Assembly (NCBI RefSeq): GCF_000423025.1
Contig: NZ_AUHE01000004.1
Location: forward strand, 62,001-126,000
Direction: 5' to 3'
Length of the DNA: 64,000 nt
Source of the DNA: Gordonia shandongensis DSM 45094
GTDB taxonomy: Bacteria > Actinomycetota > Actinomycetes > Mycobacteriales > Mycobacteriaceae
A model generated the notes under the pieces. It did no database searches, was not told the origin of the DNA, and saw only the letters and a list, made by a program, of their open reading frames with translations. The position numbers were made by a program, and so were the translations under genes. Of this stretch, positions 34,545 to 41,652 are shown piece by piece (position 1 is the stretch's first letter; each line of letters starts with the position of its first letter).

Positions 34545-35336
34545 ATGGCGACCGCATCCGCCTCGAAACAGACGCATGGCGTCGTCGACTCCACGGACGG
34601 GACACCGATCGCCTGGAGTCGGGTCGGCACCGGCCCGGACCTGGTGATGGTTCATTGTGTCGGCGTCTCCCGCGCCACCACACCACAGCCGACGCTCGCC
34701 GATGCGCTCGCCGAACGCTTCACTGTCTGGACCTACGATCGCAGGGGGAAGGGCGAGAGCGGCAACACCGACCCCTACGACGTGCAGCGCGAGGTCGAGG
34801 ACCTCACCGCCGTCATCGACCTGGCCGACGGCCCCGTCACGGTTTACGGGTTCTCCTCCGGGGCGACGCTCTCCCTCATCGCCGCCGAAGCCGGTGCCCC
34901 GATCGAACGCCTGGCACTTCTGGAACCACCCCTCTACGACGAGCCGGACCCCGACCATGCGTTCCGCGCTGAAGGGGAACGCCGACTCGCGGACGGCCCG
35001 GACGTCCTCCACCACTGGTTCCAGACCGACGTCGTCGGCGTCCCCGCCGAAGTATTGGCCGAACTGCCGCCACCGTCCGCAGAGACCCTGCGGGATGCCG
35101 CGTCACTTCTGCACGAGCTGACCTTTCTGCCGGGAACGCCGGCGATTCGGTTCTCCTCGGTGCGGCAACCGACCCTGCTCATCGCCTCGGACTCCACCGC
35201 ACCCGAGATCCACACTTGGGGAGAGGAGTTGGAGGCGACGCTGCCCGACGCGCGCCTGACGATCCTTCCGGGCGAATGGCACGGTGTTGACGATGCCACG
35301 CTGACCACAGCGATCGGCGACTTCGTCGACGAATGA
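34545..35336 (+). CDS. Alpha/beta hydrolase
   Basis: A 263-residue single-domain hydrolase. The oxyanion region is VMVHCVGVSR, the nucleophile elbow is VYGFSSGATL, the acid is expected near LLIASDSTAPE and the histidine lies in PGEWHGVDD. The ATG at 34545 follows AAGGAGCCCCG, a strong site. A longer frame of 26 codons upstream overlaps the operator and is unlikely to be translated. It is divergent from the HxlR regulator and probably regulated by it. Substrate unknown. Confidence 0.87.
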   Translation: MATASASKQTHGVVDSTDGTPIAWSRVGTGPDLVMVHCVGVSRATTPQPTLADALAERFTVWTYDRRGKGESGNTDPYDVQREVEDLTAVIDLADGPVTVYGFSSGATLSLIAAEAGAPIERLALLEPPLYDEPDPDHAFRAEGERRLADGPDVLHHWFQTDVVGVPAEVLAELPPPSAETLRDAASLLHELTFLPGTPAIRFSSVRQPTLLIASDSTAPEIHTWGEELEATLPDARLTILPGEWHGVDDATLTTAIGDFVDE

Positions 35337-35434
35337 GAGCGCCATGGCGTCGGCAGAACTCGACCGCCAGCGACTCCATAGGCAGGACCCCCTCCGAACA
35401 ACAACAAGCACCCGACCATTCGCCGGACCTGCCA

Positions 35435-35461
35435 GTTCCCTGCTGATCATGACGATCAGCA
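35435..35461. terminator. Hairpin between convergent genes
   Basis: CCCTGCTGATC and GATCAGCAGGG form a perfect 11-bp stem around ATGAC. It lies between the stops of the hydrolase (plus) and the TetR gene (minus). There is no U-run, as is common in this group, so a bidirectional terminator is likely but not certain. Confidence 0.55.
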
Positions 35462-35490
35462 GGGTCTCGAAACGATCCGTCCGGACTTCC

Positions 35491-36117
35491 TTAACGCGGC
35501 CGCAATCCTGTCAGCACCAGTGCGAGCAGACCGTCGACGAACGCGTCGTCCAGATCTCCGGTTCGCAACGCCCATCGATGAAACACAGGCCCGAAGATCA
35601 ACTCAACCGCAAGTCCCGGGTCCACAGAGCTGTCGACCTGGCCCGCCCGGATGCCCTCCTCAATTCTCGCAGCAGTCGCGTCCAGCTGCGGGCGGAGCAG
35701 CCTCCGCACCAGTTCGTCGGCAATAGCCCGGTCGGCCTGCACCTCCGCGGTGAGCGTTCGCTGAAGGCGGTCGGTTGCCGGATCCCTGAGCTCAGCCGCC
35801 GCCCCTCGCAGTACCATCCTGAGATCGGACTCCAGATTCCCGGTATCCGGGACGCCGACCACACCCGATTCAAACGAATTCGACTCCAGGATCGCATCGA
35901 ATAACACTGCCGCTTTCGACGGCCACCAACGGTAAATCGTCTGTTTTCCAACACCGGCCGCAGCCGCGATTCCCTCGATGCTCATCCGCCCATATCCAAC
36001 CTCGCGAGCAAGCCCTCGCGCGGCGGAGAGTATCGCGCGACGGGCTCGCTCGCTTCGTCTCGAGGCGTCAGGACCCGGAGTTCGGGTAGCTGAGGCTCTC
36101 TCGGGGGGTGAAGTCAT
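35491..36117 (-). CDS. TetR-family regulator
   Basis: A 208-residue TetR protein with the DNA-binding domain at residues about 20-66 (IEGIAAAAGVGKQTIYRWWP, the recognition part). The C-terminal domain ends FGPVFHRWALRTGDLDDAFVDG with a break before LLALVLTGL, the arrangement of TetR_C_16/33 proteins. The ATG at 36117 is chosen because homology starts there; the open frame continues upstream into the SDR gene. It is divergent from that SDR and two related palindromes lie between them. Confidence 0.88.
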   Translation of the reverse strand: MTSPPERASATRTPGPDASRRSERARRAILSAARGLAREVGYGRMSIEGIAAAAGVGKQTIYRWWPSKAAVLFDAILESNSFESGVVGVPDTGNLESDLRMVLRGAAAELRDPATDRLQRTLTAEVQADRAIADELVRRLLRPQLDATAARIEEGIRAGQVDSSVDPGLAVELIFGPVFHRWALRTGDLDDAFVDGLLALVLTGLRPR

Positions 36118-36141
36118 GGGGCAAGAGTAATCAAAAACGAG

Positions 36142-36160
36142 ACGAGACGCACCGTCTTGA
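36142..36160. promoter_or_regulatory. Imperfect palindrome, site 1 of a pair
   Basis: ACGAGACGCACCGTCTTGA shares its left arm and CCGT core with site 2 (36187-36205), 45 bp away in the same orientation. It is nearer the TetR start and is a likely autoregulatory site. Confidence 0.5.
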
Positions 36161-36186
36161 CAAGAGATCGCTGCTCGTCCACCCTG

Positions 36187-36205
36187 ACGAGACGGACCGT
36201 TTCGT
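36187..36205. promoter_or_regulatory. Near-perfect palindrome, site 2 of a pair
   Basis: ACGAGACGG-A-CCGTTTCGT is a 19-bp inverted repeat with one mismatched pair. It ends 15 bases before the SDR start codon, where a bound TetR would block transcription. Confidence 0.6.
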
Positions 36206-36220
36206 TGAAGGGATCGCCAC

Positions 36221-37078
36221 ATGACGGCAACAACGCAGAGACCTCGCACCTGGCTTGTCACCGGCGCGGGCCGCGGGCTCGGCCGGGCATTCGCACAGGC
36301 CGCACTGGCGCAAGGTGATCGCGTCGTCGGAACGACCCGCACCCCGGGGGCGATGGCCGAGTTGCGGGAGACCTACCCCAACTCAGCCCGCGAGATTCTT
36401 CTCGACGTGCGCGATGCCACCGCGGCCACTGCAGCTGTTGACAAGGCAGCCCGTATATTCGGCAGTCTCGACATCGTCGTCAACAACGCGGGCGTCGGTT
36501 TTGTCGGGGCCCTCGAGGAGATCGACGAGAAGGAAGCGCGCGAGCACTTCGACGTGAATCTGTTCGGCGCGATGTGGGTGTCGCGCGCGGCGATCCCGCA
36601 CCTGCGGGCGAATGGCGGCGGTGACCTCGTGCAGATCTCAACACTGGGAGCCATCGGCTCGATGCCGATGCTCGGGCTCTATAACGCAAGCAAGTGGGCG
36701 CTCGAGGGATTCAGTGAGGCACTGTCCTCCGAGGTCGCGCAATTCGGGATCCGGGTGACGATCGCGCAGCTCAGCGGATTTGCCACCGACTGGGCCGGCA
36801 GCAGCATGCAGTTCGCCACCCCCAAACATGAATACGACGGGCTACGCGCTCACATCTTCGGGACTTCAGAGGTCCCGTGGCCGACCGTTGACACCGACGC
36901 GCCGCCGACGGATGCGCACCCCGAACAGGCGGCCGATGCGCTCCTCGCCCGCCTGGCTGGTCCGGACCATCCGTTACGAACACTCATCGGGGACGATGCC
37001 CCGGACCAGGCCGCGACCGCATACGCGGCCCGCCGCGACTCCTATGGCACGAACGGGACGTTCCACTGGCCGACATGA
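36221..37078 (+). CDS. Short-chain dehydrogenase/reductase
   Basis: A 285-residue classical SDR. The cofactor loop is TGAGRGLG at residues 14-21, the NNAG motif follows at about 90, and the catalytic set includes the serine in QISTLGAIG and YNASK. Such proteins oxidise or reduce alcohols and carbonyls with NAD(P). A run of about 40 residues near the C-terminus (EVPWPTVDTDAPPTD) is proline-rich. It is divergent from a TetR gene, which probably represses it until an inducer is present. Confidence 0.9.
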   Translation: MTATTQRPRTWLVTGAGRGLGRAFAQAALAQGDRVVGTTRTPGAMAELRETYPNSAREILLDVRDATAATAAVDKAARIFGSLDIVVNNAGVGFVGALEEIDEKEAREHFDVNLFGAMWVSRAAIPHLRANGGGDLVQISTLGAIGSMPMLGLYNASKWALEGFSEALSSEVAQFGIRVTIAQLSGFATDWAGSSMQFATPKHEYDGLRAHIFGTSEVPWPTVDTDAPPTDAHPEQAADALLARLAGPDHPLRTLIGDDAPDQAATAYAARRDSYGTNGTFHWPT

Positions 37079-37178
37079 ATCGTTAAGAAGACTGCTACCC
37101 ACCACCCCTCTCGGACCAACGAATCCCACGCAATGCCTGCGGCAGCATGCCCACGCACGCGAGCGAACATGTTCTTGA

Positions 37179-37508
37179 TGCGAATCGAACGCTGCGCGAT
37201 CCATTTCCGAGGCTGTTGAGCCAGTTGACCAGTGCGCCGCGGTCTCCGCGGCCGGCGCCGCCACCGGAGTCGTCGGCGGCGGCGCCACCGCGATCGCCGC
37301 GGCGGCGCTCGAGACCGACGATCTCCTCGCCGGCTGCCGCGGAATGGGCGCCGACTATCCTGCAGCTATGACTGTGCCACTGACGCTCGAAGTGATGATC
37401 GGAGTCAGTCGCGCCACGCGCCGTGCCGTTCCGCCGCGCATGGCCGTCATCTTTGCGGCCATGCACGTCCGCGACTGCCTCGGCCTCGGCGTGGAACGGA
37501 CTCGCTGA
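37179..37508 (+). pseudogene. Coding remnant without a start codon, family unknown
   Basis: This frame is open for 109 codons and from about 37230 on has nearly all codons ending in G or C, as real genes here do. It reads AAVSAAGAATGVVGGGATAI and later AAMTVPLTLEVMIGVSRATR. No ATG, GTG or TTG start is present in the first 60 codons; an internal ATG at 37368 would give only 46 residues. Its TGA overlaps the next ATG (TGATG), as if once coupled. The upstream 100 bases do not look coding. I read it as the 3-prime part of a truncated gene. Confidence 0.4.
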
Positions 37509-38140
37509 TGGGCGCAGGCGGCATCCTTTTCGTCCTCATCGCCATCGCATTCGTCGTGGCTGCTCCCTTGGGCGCACTCCTGCTCGTCATCGCCTGGAAC
37601 ACCCGCGGAGACAAGCATTCCCGTGCCACGGCGATCATCGGCGGCGTTCTCATCGGAGGTATCCCCGTCGTAGCCGTGGTCCTCTTCACTGGAGGCCTGC
37701 TCGTCGGGGCCGTCGTCAACGACCCGAAGACCCTCGTCGTCGACCTCCGCAGTCCCGCCAACGCCTCCGAACTGGGTGGCACCCCGTTCCTCGGGTCCGA
37801 CAAGATCCGCGAATTCACCTCCGACAACATCGATCTCACCCTCCCCGACGGTTCCACGTTCGCGGCGCACGATATAACGATGTCCGTTCATACAGACACG
37901 TCCGATCGCATCGAGTTCGTGTCGATCAGCCACCGCTCACAGCCGTGGGACGACGCCGTCGCCACTCTCCGCGACTGGTCGCACGACCTCGACATCGCCC
38001 TTCAGCCGCCGACCCGTCTCGATCGGGAGTGGGAGCAGTCCGCAAAGTCTGGCGGCGCCACCGTCGACATGCGTCTATATCCGACGAGCGCAGGGAACGG
38101 CGCCCCGACTCTCAAAATCCGACTCACGTCCGCGAACTGA
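37508..38140 (+). CDS. Small membrane-anchored protein, function unknown
   Basis: A 210-residue protein with two hydrophobic segments (residues about 5-30 and 40-68) separated by a basic turn (NTRGDKHSRA), then a soluble domain of about 135 residues (LVVDLRSPANASELGG, DNIDLTLPDGSTFAAH). I do not recognise the family. The ATG at 37508 overlaps the stop of the coding remnant upstream. Codon use is somewhat less GC-rich than in core genes nearby, in keeping with the surrounding accessory region. Confidence 0.65.
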   Translation: MGAGGILFVLIAIAFVVAAPLGALLLVIAWNTRGDKHSRATAIIGGVLIGGIPVVAVVLFTGGLLVGAVVNDPKTLVVDLRSPANASELGGTPFLGSDKIREFTSDNIDLTLPDGSTFAAHDITMSVHTDTSDRIEFVSISHRSQPWDDAVATLRDWSHDLDIALQPPTRLDREWEQSAKSGGATVDMRLYPTSAGNGAPTLKIRLTSAN

Positions 38141-38149
38141 CTCGAACTT

Positions 38150-38295
38150 CGATACTTGCAACCGACTCTGAGCCGACGGAGAGTGCCGGCGTTCGGATTG
38201 ACGCAGATGCTGTGCTGCACCATCCGGTCAACGCGCCTGCCCTACTGCTCATGCCAGATGCGCTCGGCGTCCTTGCTGCCGAACGATCTGATCAC
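38150..38295 (-). pseudogene. Relic of a HigB-type toxin gene
   Basis: Read on the minus strand from a GTG at 38295, the frame gives VIRSFGSKDAERIWHEQ and then a stop. This matches the N-terminus of HigB/RelE-type toxins. In the same frame just beyond the stop comes VDRMVQHSICVN, resembling the HigB core segment GDRxGQHSIRIN. The 40 to 45 residues that normally lie between are missing, and the sequence loses similarity after PNAG. No antitoxin gene follows. A TTAACG/CGTTAA palindrome lies 28 bp upstream, where a HigA operator would be. Confidence 0.55.
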
Positions 38296-38322
38296 GTCAG
38301 CAGAGCATAACGGGCACCGTCA

Positions 38323-38339
38323 TTAACGCTAGACGTTAA
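38323..38339. promoter_or_regulatory. Palindrome upstream of the higB relic
   Basis: TTAACG-CTAGA-CGTTAA has exact 6-bp arms and a 5-bp spacer. Its place immediately before the toxin relic suggests the leftover operator of a lost HigA antitoxin. Confidence 0.5.
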
Positions 38340-38374
38340 ATCGGAACTCCACCGCGTTCCGGCACGTACAGCCA

Positions 38375-38543
38375 TCACCTGGCGGCCAATCGTTCGAGCC
38401 GACGCTCGATGAGCGTTTGGGCCCGATCGCATTGGCTGAAAAAGCAAATCGCCTCGTCGACGCGCCCGCGCAGGGCGATGACCAGTCTGGTGCAGTGGGT
38501 TTCCCATTCGAGTGGGAATGGGGATCTGACAGGGCGGGGGCAA
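38375..38543 (-). other. Possible gene fragment in a gene-free stretch
   Basis: On the minus strand a frame ending at 38375 reads LVIALRGRVDEAICFFSQ and then TLIERRLERLAAR before its stop, which has a helical, protein-like look. No convincing start or ribosome site is visible, and the terminator hairpin at 38544 lies at its upstream end. I do not recognise it. Otherwise 38341-38592 shows nothing. Confidence 0.25.
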
Positions 38544-38577
38544 CGAGCGGGCGTCCAGGCTTCTGGACGCCCGCTCG
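38544..38577 (-). terminator. Strong hairpin terminator after the SDR/NTF2 operon
   Basis: CGAGCGGGCGTCCAG and CTGGACGCCCGCTCG pair over 15 bp around a four-base loop. It starts 15 bp after the stop of the NTF2-like gene. No U-run follows, but the stem is perfect and very GC-rich. Confidence 0.75.
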
Positions 38578-38592
38578 AGGTGCAGAGGTCCT

Positions 38593-38922
38593 TTAACCTT
38601 CGCTGATGGTCATCTTCGCAACCTTGTCGCCGTCGGTGTCGAAGACGAACTTCGAGCGGCCGTTGGCGTAATTCGAGCGCCAGTCGCCGATAACGGTGAC
38701 GGTGTCGCCGGTGACGTCGACCTCTTCGACGGTCAGGGTGCCGCGGGAGCCGATGAACTCCTTGTCGCTCCACGCCTTGATCGCCTGGCGACCGGTGAAA
38801 ATGCGACCCCAATCATCCACTGCGCCGGCCTCGATGAAGGCGTCGAGGAACGCCTGCTCGTCATGGGCGTTGACCCGATCGAGGAATGAGGCGACAGGCT
38901 CGGGAATCACTTGTTCAGTCAT
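38593..38922 (-). CDS. SnoaL/NTF2-like protein
   Basis: A 109-residue protein of the NTF2-like (SnoaL) fold: PVASFLDRVNAHDEQAFLDAF, then DDWGRIFTGRQAIKAWSDKE and a sheet ending FDTDGDKVAKMTI. Such proteins are small hydrolases, isomerases or accessory subunits. It follows the SDR gene by 14 bp with a GAAGGAGGACG ribosome site, so both are one operon. A joint role in reducing a small carbonyl compound is possible but not shown. Confidence 0.83.
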   Translation of the reverse strand: MTEQVIPEPVASFLDRVNAHDEQAFLDAFIEAGAVDDWGRIFTGRQAIKAWSDKEFIGSRGTLTVEEVDVTGDTVTVIGDWRSNYANGRSKFVFDTDGDKVAKMTISEG

Positions 38923-38936
38923 GGGCGTCCTCCTTC

Positions 38937-39692
38937 TCAGCGGGTGGTGTATCCGCCGTTGGCGAAGATCGTCTGTCCGGTGATCCACCAGCCCTCGGTG
39001 GCAAGGAACCGCACGATCGGGGCGATGTCCTCAATCTTGGTCAGCTGGCCGCCCATGGCCTGGGACTTGTGGAACTCGACCCGCTCGGGCGTCTCCTGCC
39101 CGTAGAAGAACGGAGTGTCCATCGGGCCGGGGCCGATGGCGGTGACCGAGATCCCTCGCTCGGCGAACTCCTTCGCCGCCGCACGGGTGAAGTGCTCGAC
39201 TGGGCTCTTGCCGCCGGCGTAGGTGGAGTAACCGTCGGTGAAGGCGGCCAGGAGCGAGGTGACGATGGTGATGATCTTCCCGCCGTCGGCGACGTGCTTT
39301 CCGGCCTCCTTGATGAAGAAGTAGGCGGCCTTGGAGTTGATGTCGAACATCGAGTCGTACTCGTCCTCGGTGGTCTCGACGATCGGCTTGCGCAGAACCT
39401 TACCCGCAGTGTTGACCGCGACGTCGATCGTCCCGAGCGCAGCCTGCGCGTCGTCGAACAGACGCGCCGCGTTGTCGGGCACGGTCAGGTCCGCCTGGAA
39501 GAGTGCGCCCTTGACGCCAAGAGCCTCGACTGCGGCGAGGGTGGCCTCGGCCTCGGAGCGGCTCGAGTCGGAGTTGTAGTGGATGGCGACGTTCGCGCCG
39601 GCCTGCGCCGACTGCCGGGCGATCAATCCGCCAAGGTTCTTGGCTCCACCGGCGACGAGGACGTTCTTGCCTGTGAGTGTGTGCTCGGTCAT
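38937..39692 (-). CDS. Short-chain dehydrogenase/reductase
   Basis: A 251-residue SDR. The cofactor loop is VAGGAKNLGG, a variant of the usual TGxxxGxG, and NTAGK replaces NNAG. The catalytic part has TSLLAAF and YAGGK, and the C-terminus WITGQTIFANGGYT is standard. The ATG at 39692 has GGAGGG three bases upstream; the open frame begins eight codons earlier. It is divergent from a TetR gene and followed by an NTF2-like gene. Confidence 0.9.
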   Translation of the reverse strand: MTEHTLTGKNVLVAGGAKNLGGLIARQSAQAGANVAIHYNSDSSRSEAEATLAAVEALGVKGALFQADLTVPDNAARLFDDAQAALGTIDVAVNTAGKVLRKPIVETTEDEYDSMFDINSKAAYFFIKEAGKHVADGGKIITIVTSLLAAFTDGYSTYAGGKSPVEHFTRAAAKEFAERGISVTAIGPGPMDTPFFYGQETPERVEFHKSQAMGGQLTKIEDIAPIVRFLATEGWWITGQTIFANGGYTTR

Positions 39693-39732
39693 GGACCCTC
39701 CATATCGCTGAGACATATCTATGTAGCACTGA

Positions 39733-39743
39733 TACGTGACGTA
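39733..39743. promoter_or_regulatory. Palindrome between the SDR and TetR genes
   Basis: TACGT-G-ACGTA is a perfect 11-bp inverted repeat, flanked on each side by a direct TGTAGCA copy (39722-39728 and 39745-39751). It lies 11 bp from the TetR start and about 40 bp from the SDR start, so it may be their shared operator. Confidence 0.5.
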
Positions 39744-39753
39744 CTGTAGCAGC

Positions 39754-40437
39754 GTGACAGGACTGGCAACAAGCGATACACGACGACGTCTGATCGCAGC
39801 GGCGGCTGACCTCGTCTCCGCGGCACCGGGCGAGGAGGTTTCACTGCGGGCTATCTGCGATGCCGTTGGGGTGAAACTGCCGACGCTCTACCACTTCTTC
39901 GGCTCCAAGCAGGGCCTCGTCGACGCGGTCATCGAGCATGGCTTCGACCTCTACCTCGATGAGAAGTCGGCGATGGAGTCCACCGGAGACCCGATCCAGG
40001 ACATCCGCGCCGGATGGGACGCACACGTAGCCTTCGGGCTGACCAATCCGGGCTTCTACACACTCATGTACGGCAAGATCCGGCCTGGCTATTCACCTGT
40101 GGCACAGTCTCGGGCTAACGAGATCCTGCAGGCCATCACGGCGCGCGCGGCTGAGCAGGGTCGACTCGCCGTGCCATCCGAGCAGGCCGCGGCGCATGTA
40201 CTGGCGACCAACATTGGCCTCACTTTGCGCCAGATCATCATGGCGACACCCGACCCGACATTGGCGGCGGCGGTCCGCGAGGGAACGATCGCGGCAATCA
40301 CCGGCACCAACACACAGGCCACGAACCCCTTTGCTGTCGCTATCGAGAGAGCTGCATCCCGGCCCGAAGTCCTCGGGCAGACTCAGACGCAATTGCTCAT
40401 CGAGTGGCTCACCAAACTCGCTGAACAAAACCTCTGA
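39754..40437 (+). CDS. TetR-family regulator
   Basis: A 227-residue TetR protein with the DNA-binding domain at residues about 8-58 (RAICDAVGVKLPTLYHFFGS is the recognition part) and a TetR_C domain containing NPGFYTLMYG, a common actinobacterial type. The GTG at 39754 is preferred over one at 39736 because the palindrome at 39733-39743 would otherwise lie inside the gene. It is divergent from and probably controls the SDR/NTF2 operon. Confidence 0.87.
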   Translation: MTGLATSDTRRRLIAAAADLVSAAPGEEVSLRAICDAVGVKLPTLYHFFGSKQGLVDAVIEHGFDLYLDEKSAMESTGDPIQDIRAGWDAHVAFGLTNPGFYTLMYGKIRPGYSPVAQSRANEILQAITARAAEQGRLAVPSEQAAAHVLATNIGLTLRQIIMATPDPTLAAAVREGTIAAITGTNTQATNPFAVAIERAASRPEVLGQTQTQLLIEWLTKLAEQNL

Positions 40438-40533
40438 AGTCCGATCCGTGGCAAGTGCTCGAACAAGGAGCTGGCCGACCCACGCAGAGAGCTTGCGTCA
40501 GAGCAGAGAGCACAGTCAAAGCACCGCGAAAAG

Positions 40534-41613
40534 CTACCGCGAGAATCTCCATTCCACGACGTCACCGTCGACCATGACGTACTCTTTGCCCTCCATGCGG
40601 ACTTTGCCGGCGGCCTTCGCCGCGTTCATCGTGCCGGCCGCGTCGAGGTCGTCGAACGAGACGATCTCGGCCTTGATGAAGCCCTTCTCGAAGTCCGTGT
40701 GGATGACGCCGGCGGCCTTGGGCGCGGTGTCGCCGCGACGAATGGTCCACGCGCGCGCCTCCTTGGGGCCCGCGGTCAGGTACGTCTGCAAACCGAGGGT
40801 GCTGAAACCGGCACGCGCGAGCTGCCGCAGACCGGCCTCGTCCTGACCGATCGACTCCAGCAACTCCTTCGCATCGTCATCGTCGAGTTCGAGCAGTTCA
40901 CTCTCCACCTTCGCGTCGAGAAAGACGCAGTCGGCGGGAGCGACGGCGTCGCGCAGCTCTGCCTTGCGCGCATCATCTGTCAACACCGACTCGTCGGCGT
41001 TGAACACATAAAGGAACGGCTTGGCGGTCAGCAGATGCAGTTCACGGACGCTCGAGAGATCGAACTCGCCCTTCGCCGAGAACAACGTCCGACCGGCATC
41101 GAGAACCGCCTGCGCCCCCTTGGCCGCCTCGAGCAGAACCGCCTGCTCCTTGTTCTTCCGCGCCTCCTTCTCCAGACGCGGAATCGCCTTCTCGAGAGTC
41201 TGCATGTCCGCCAGGATCAGCTCGGTCTCGATCACCTCGATGTCCGACAACGGGTCGACGCGCCCGTCGACGTGGACGACGTCGTCGTCGGCGAAGACAC
41301 GAACCACCTGGCAGATGGCGTCCGCCTCACGGATGTTCGCGAGGAACTGGTTACCCATCCCCTCGCCTTCGGAGGCGCCCTTCACGATGCCGGCGATGTC
41401 GACGAACGACACCGTCGCCGGCAGGATCCGCTCACTGCTGAAGATCTCGGCCAACCGGTCGAGACGGGCGTCAGGCAGTTCCACCACGCCGACGTTGGGC
41501 TCGATCGTCGCGAACGGATAGTTCGCGGCAAGCACATCGTTGCGGGTCAGGGCGTTGAAAAGCGTCGACTTCCCCACATTGGGCAGACCGACGATACCGA
41601 GGGTAAGACTCAC
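40534..41613 (-). CDS. ychF: Ribosome-associated ATPase YchF/OLA1
   Basis: A 359-residue TRAFAC-class P-loop protein. G1 is GLPNVGKS at residues 8-15, G3 is DIAGIVKGAS, and the G4 position reads NADE in place of NKxD, which accounts for the ATP preference of this family. A coiled-coil insertion follows (ILADMQTLEKAIPRLEKEAR), and the C-terminal TGS domain includes GFIKAEIVSFDDL. It binds ribosomes and is widely linked to stress control. Length and ends are normal. It is conserved core sequence marking the edge of the accessory stretch. Confidence 0.96.
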   Translation of the reverse strand: MSLTLGIVGLPNVGKSTLFNALTRNDVLAANYPFATIEPNVGVVELPDARLDRLAEIFSSERILPATVSFVDIAGIVKGASEGEGMGNQFLANIREADAICQVVRVFADDDVVHVDGRVDPLSDIEVIETELILADMQTLEKAIPRLEKEARKNKEQAVLLEAAKGAQAVLDAGRTLFSAKGEFDLSSVRELHLLTAKPFLYVFNADESVLTDDARKAELRDAVAPADCVFLDAKVESELLELDDDDAKELLESIGQDEAGLRQLARAGFSTLGLQTYLTAGPKEARAWTIRRGDTAPKAAGVIHTDFEKGFIKAEIVSFDDLDAAGTMNAAKAAGKVRMEGKEYVMVDGDVVEWRFSR

Positions 41614-41652
41614 GGGAGATCAGTCTATCCGCGAATCACCCGAGTCGGCCCA

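Noticed and set aside
37095-37466. 123-codon minus-strand frame between the SDR and the hypothetical gene
   Set aside because: Its third-position base use is poorer than that of the opposite-strand frame ending at 37508, which looks like the true coding strand.
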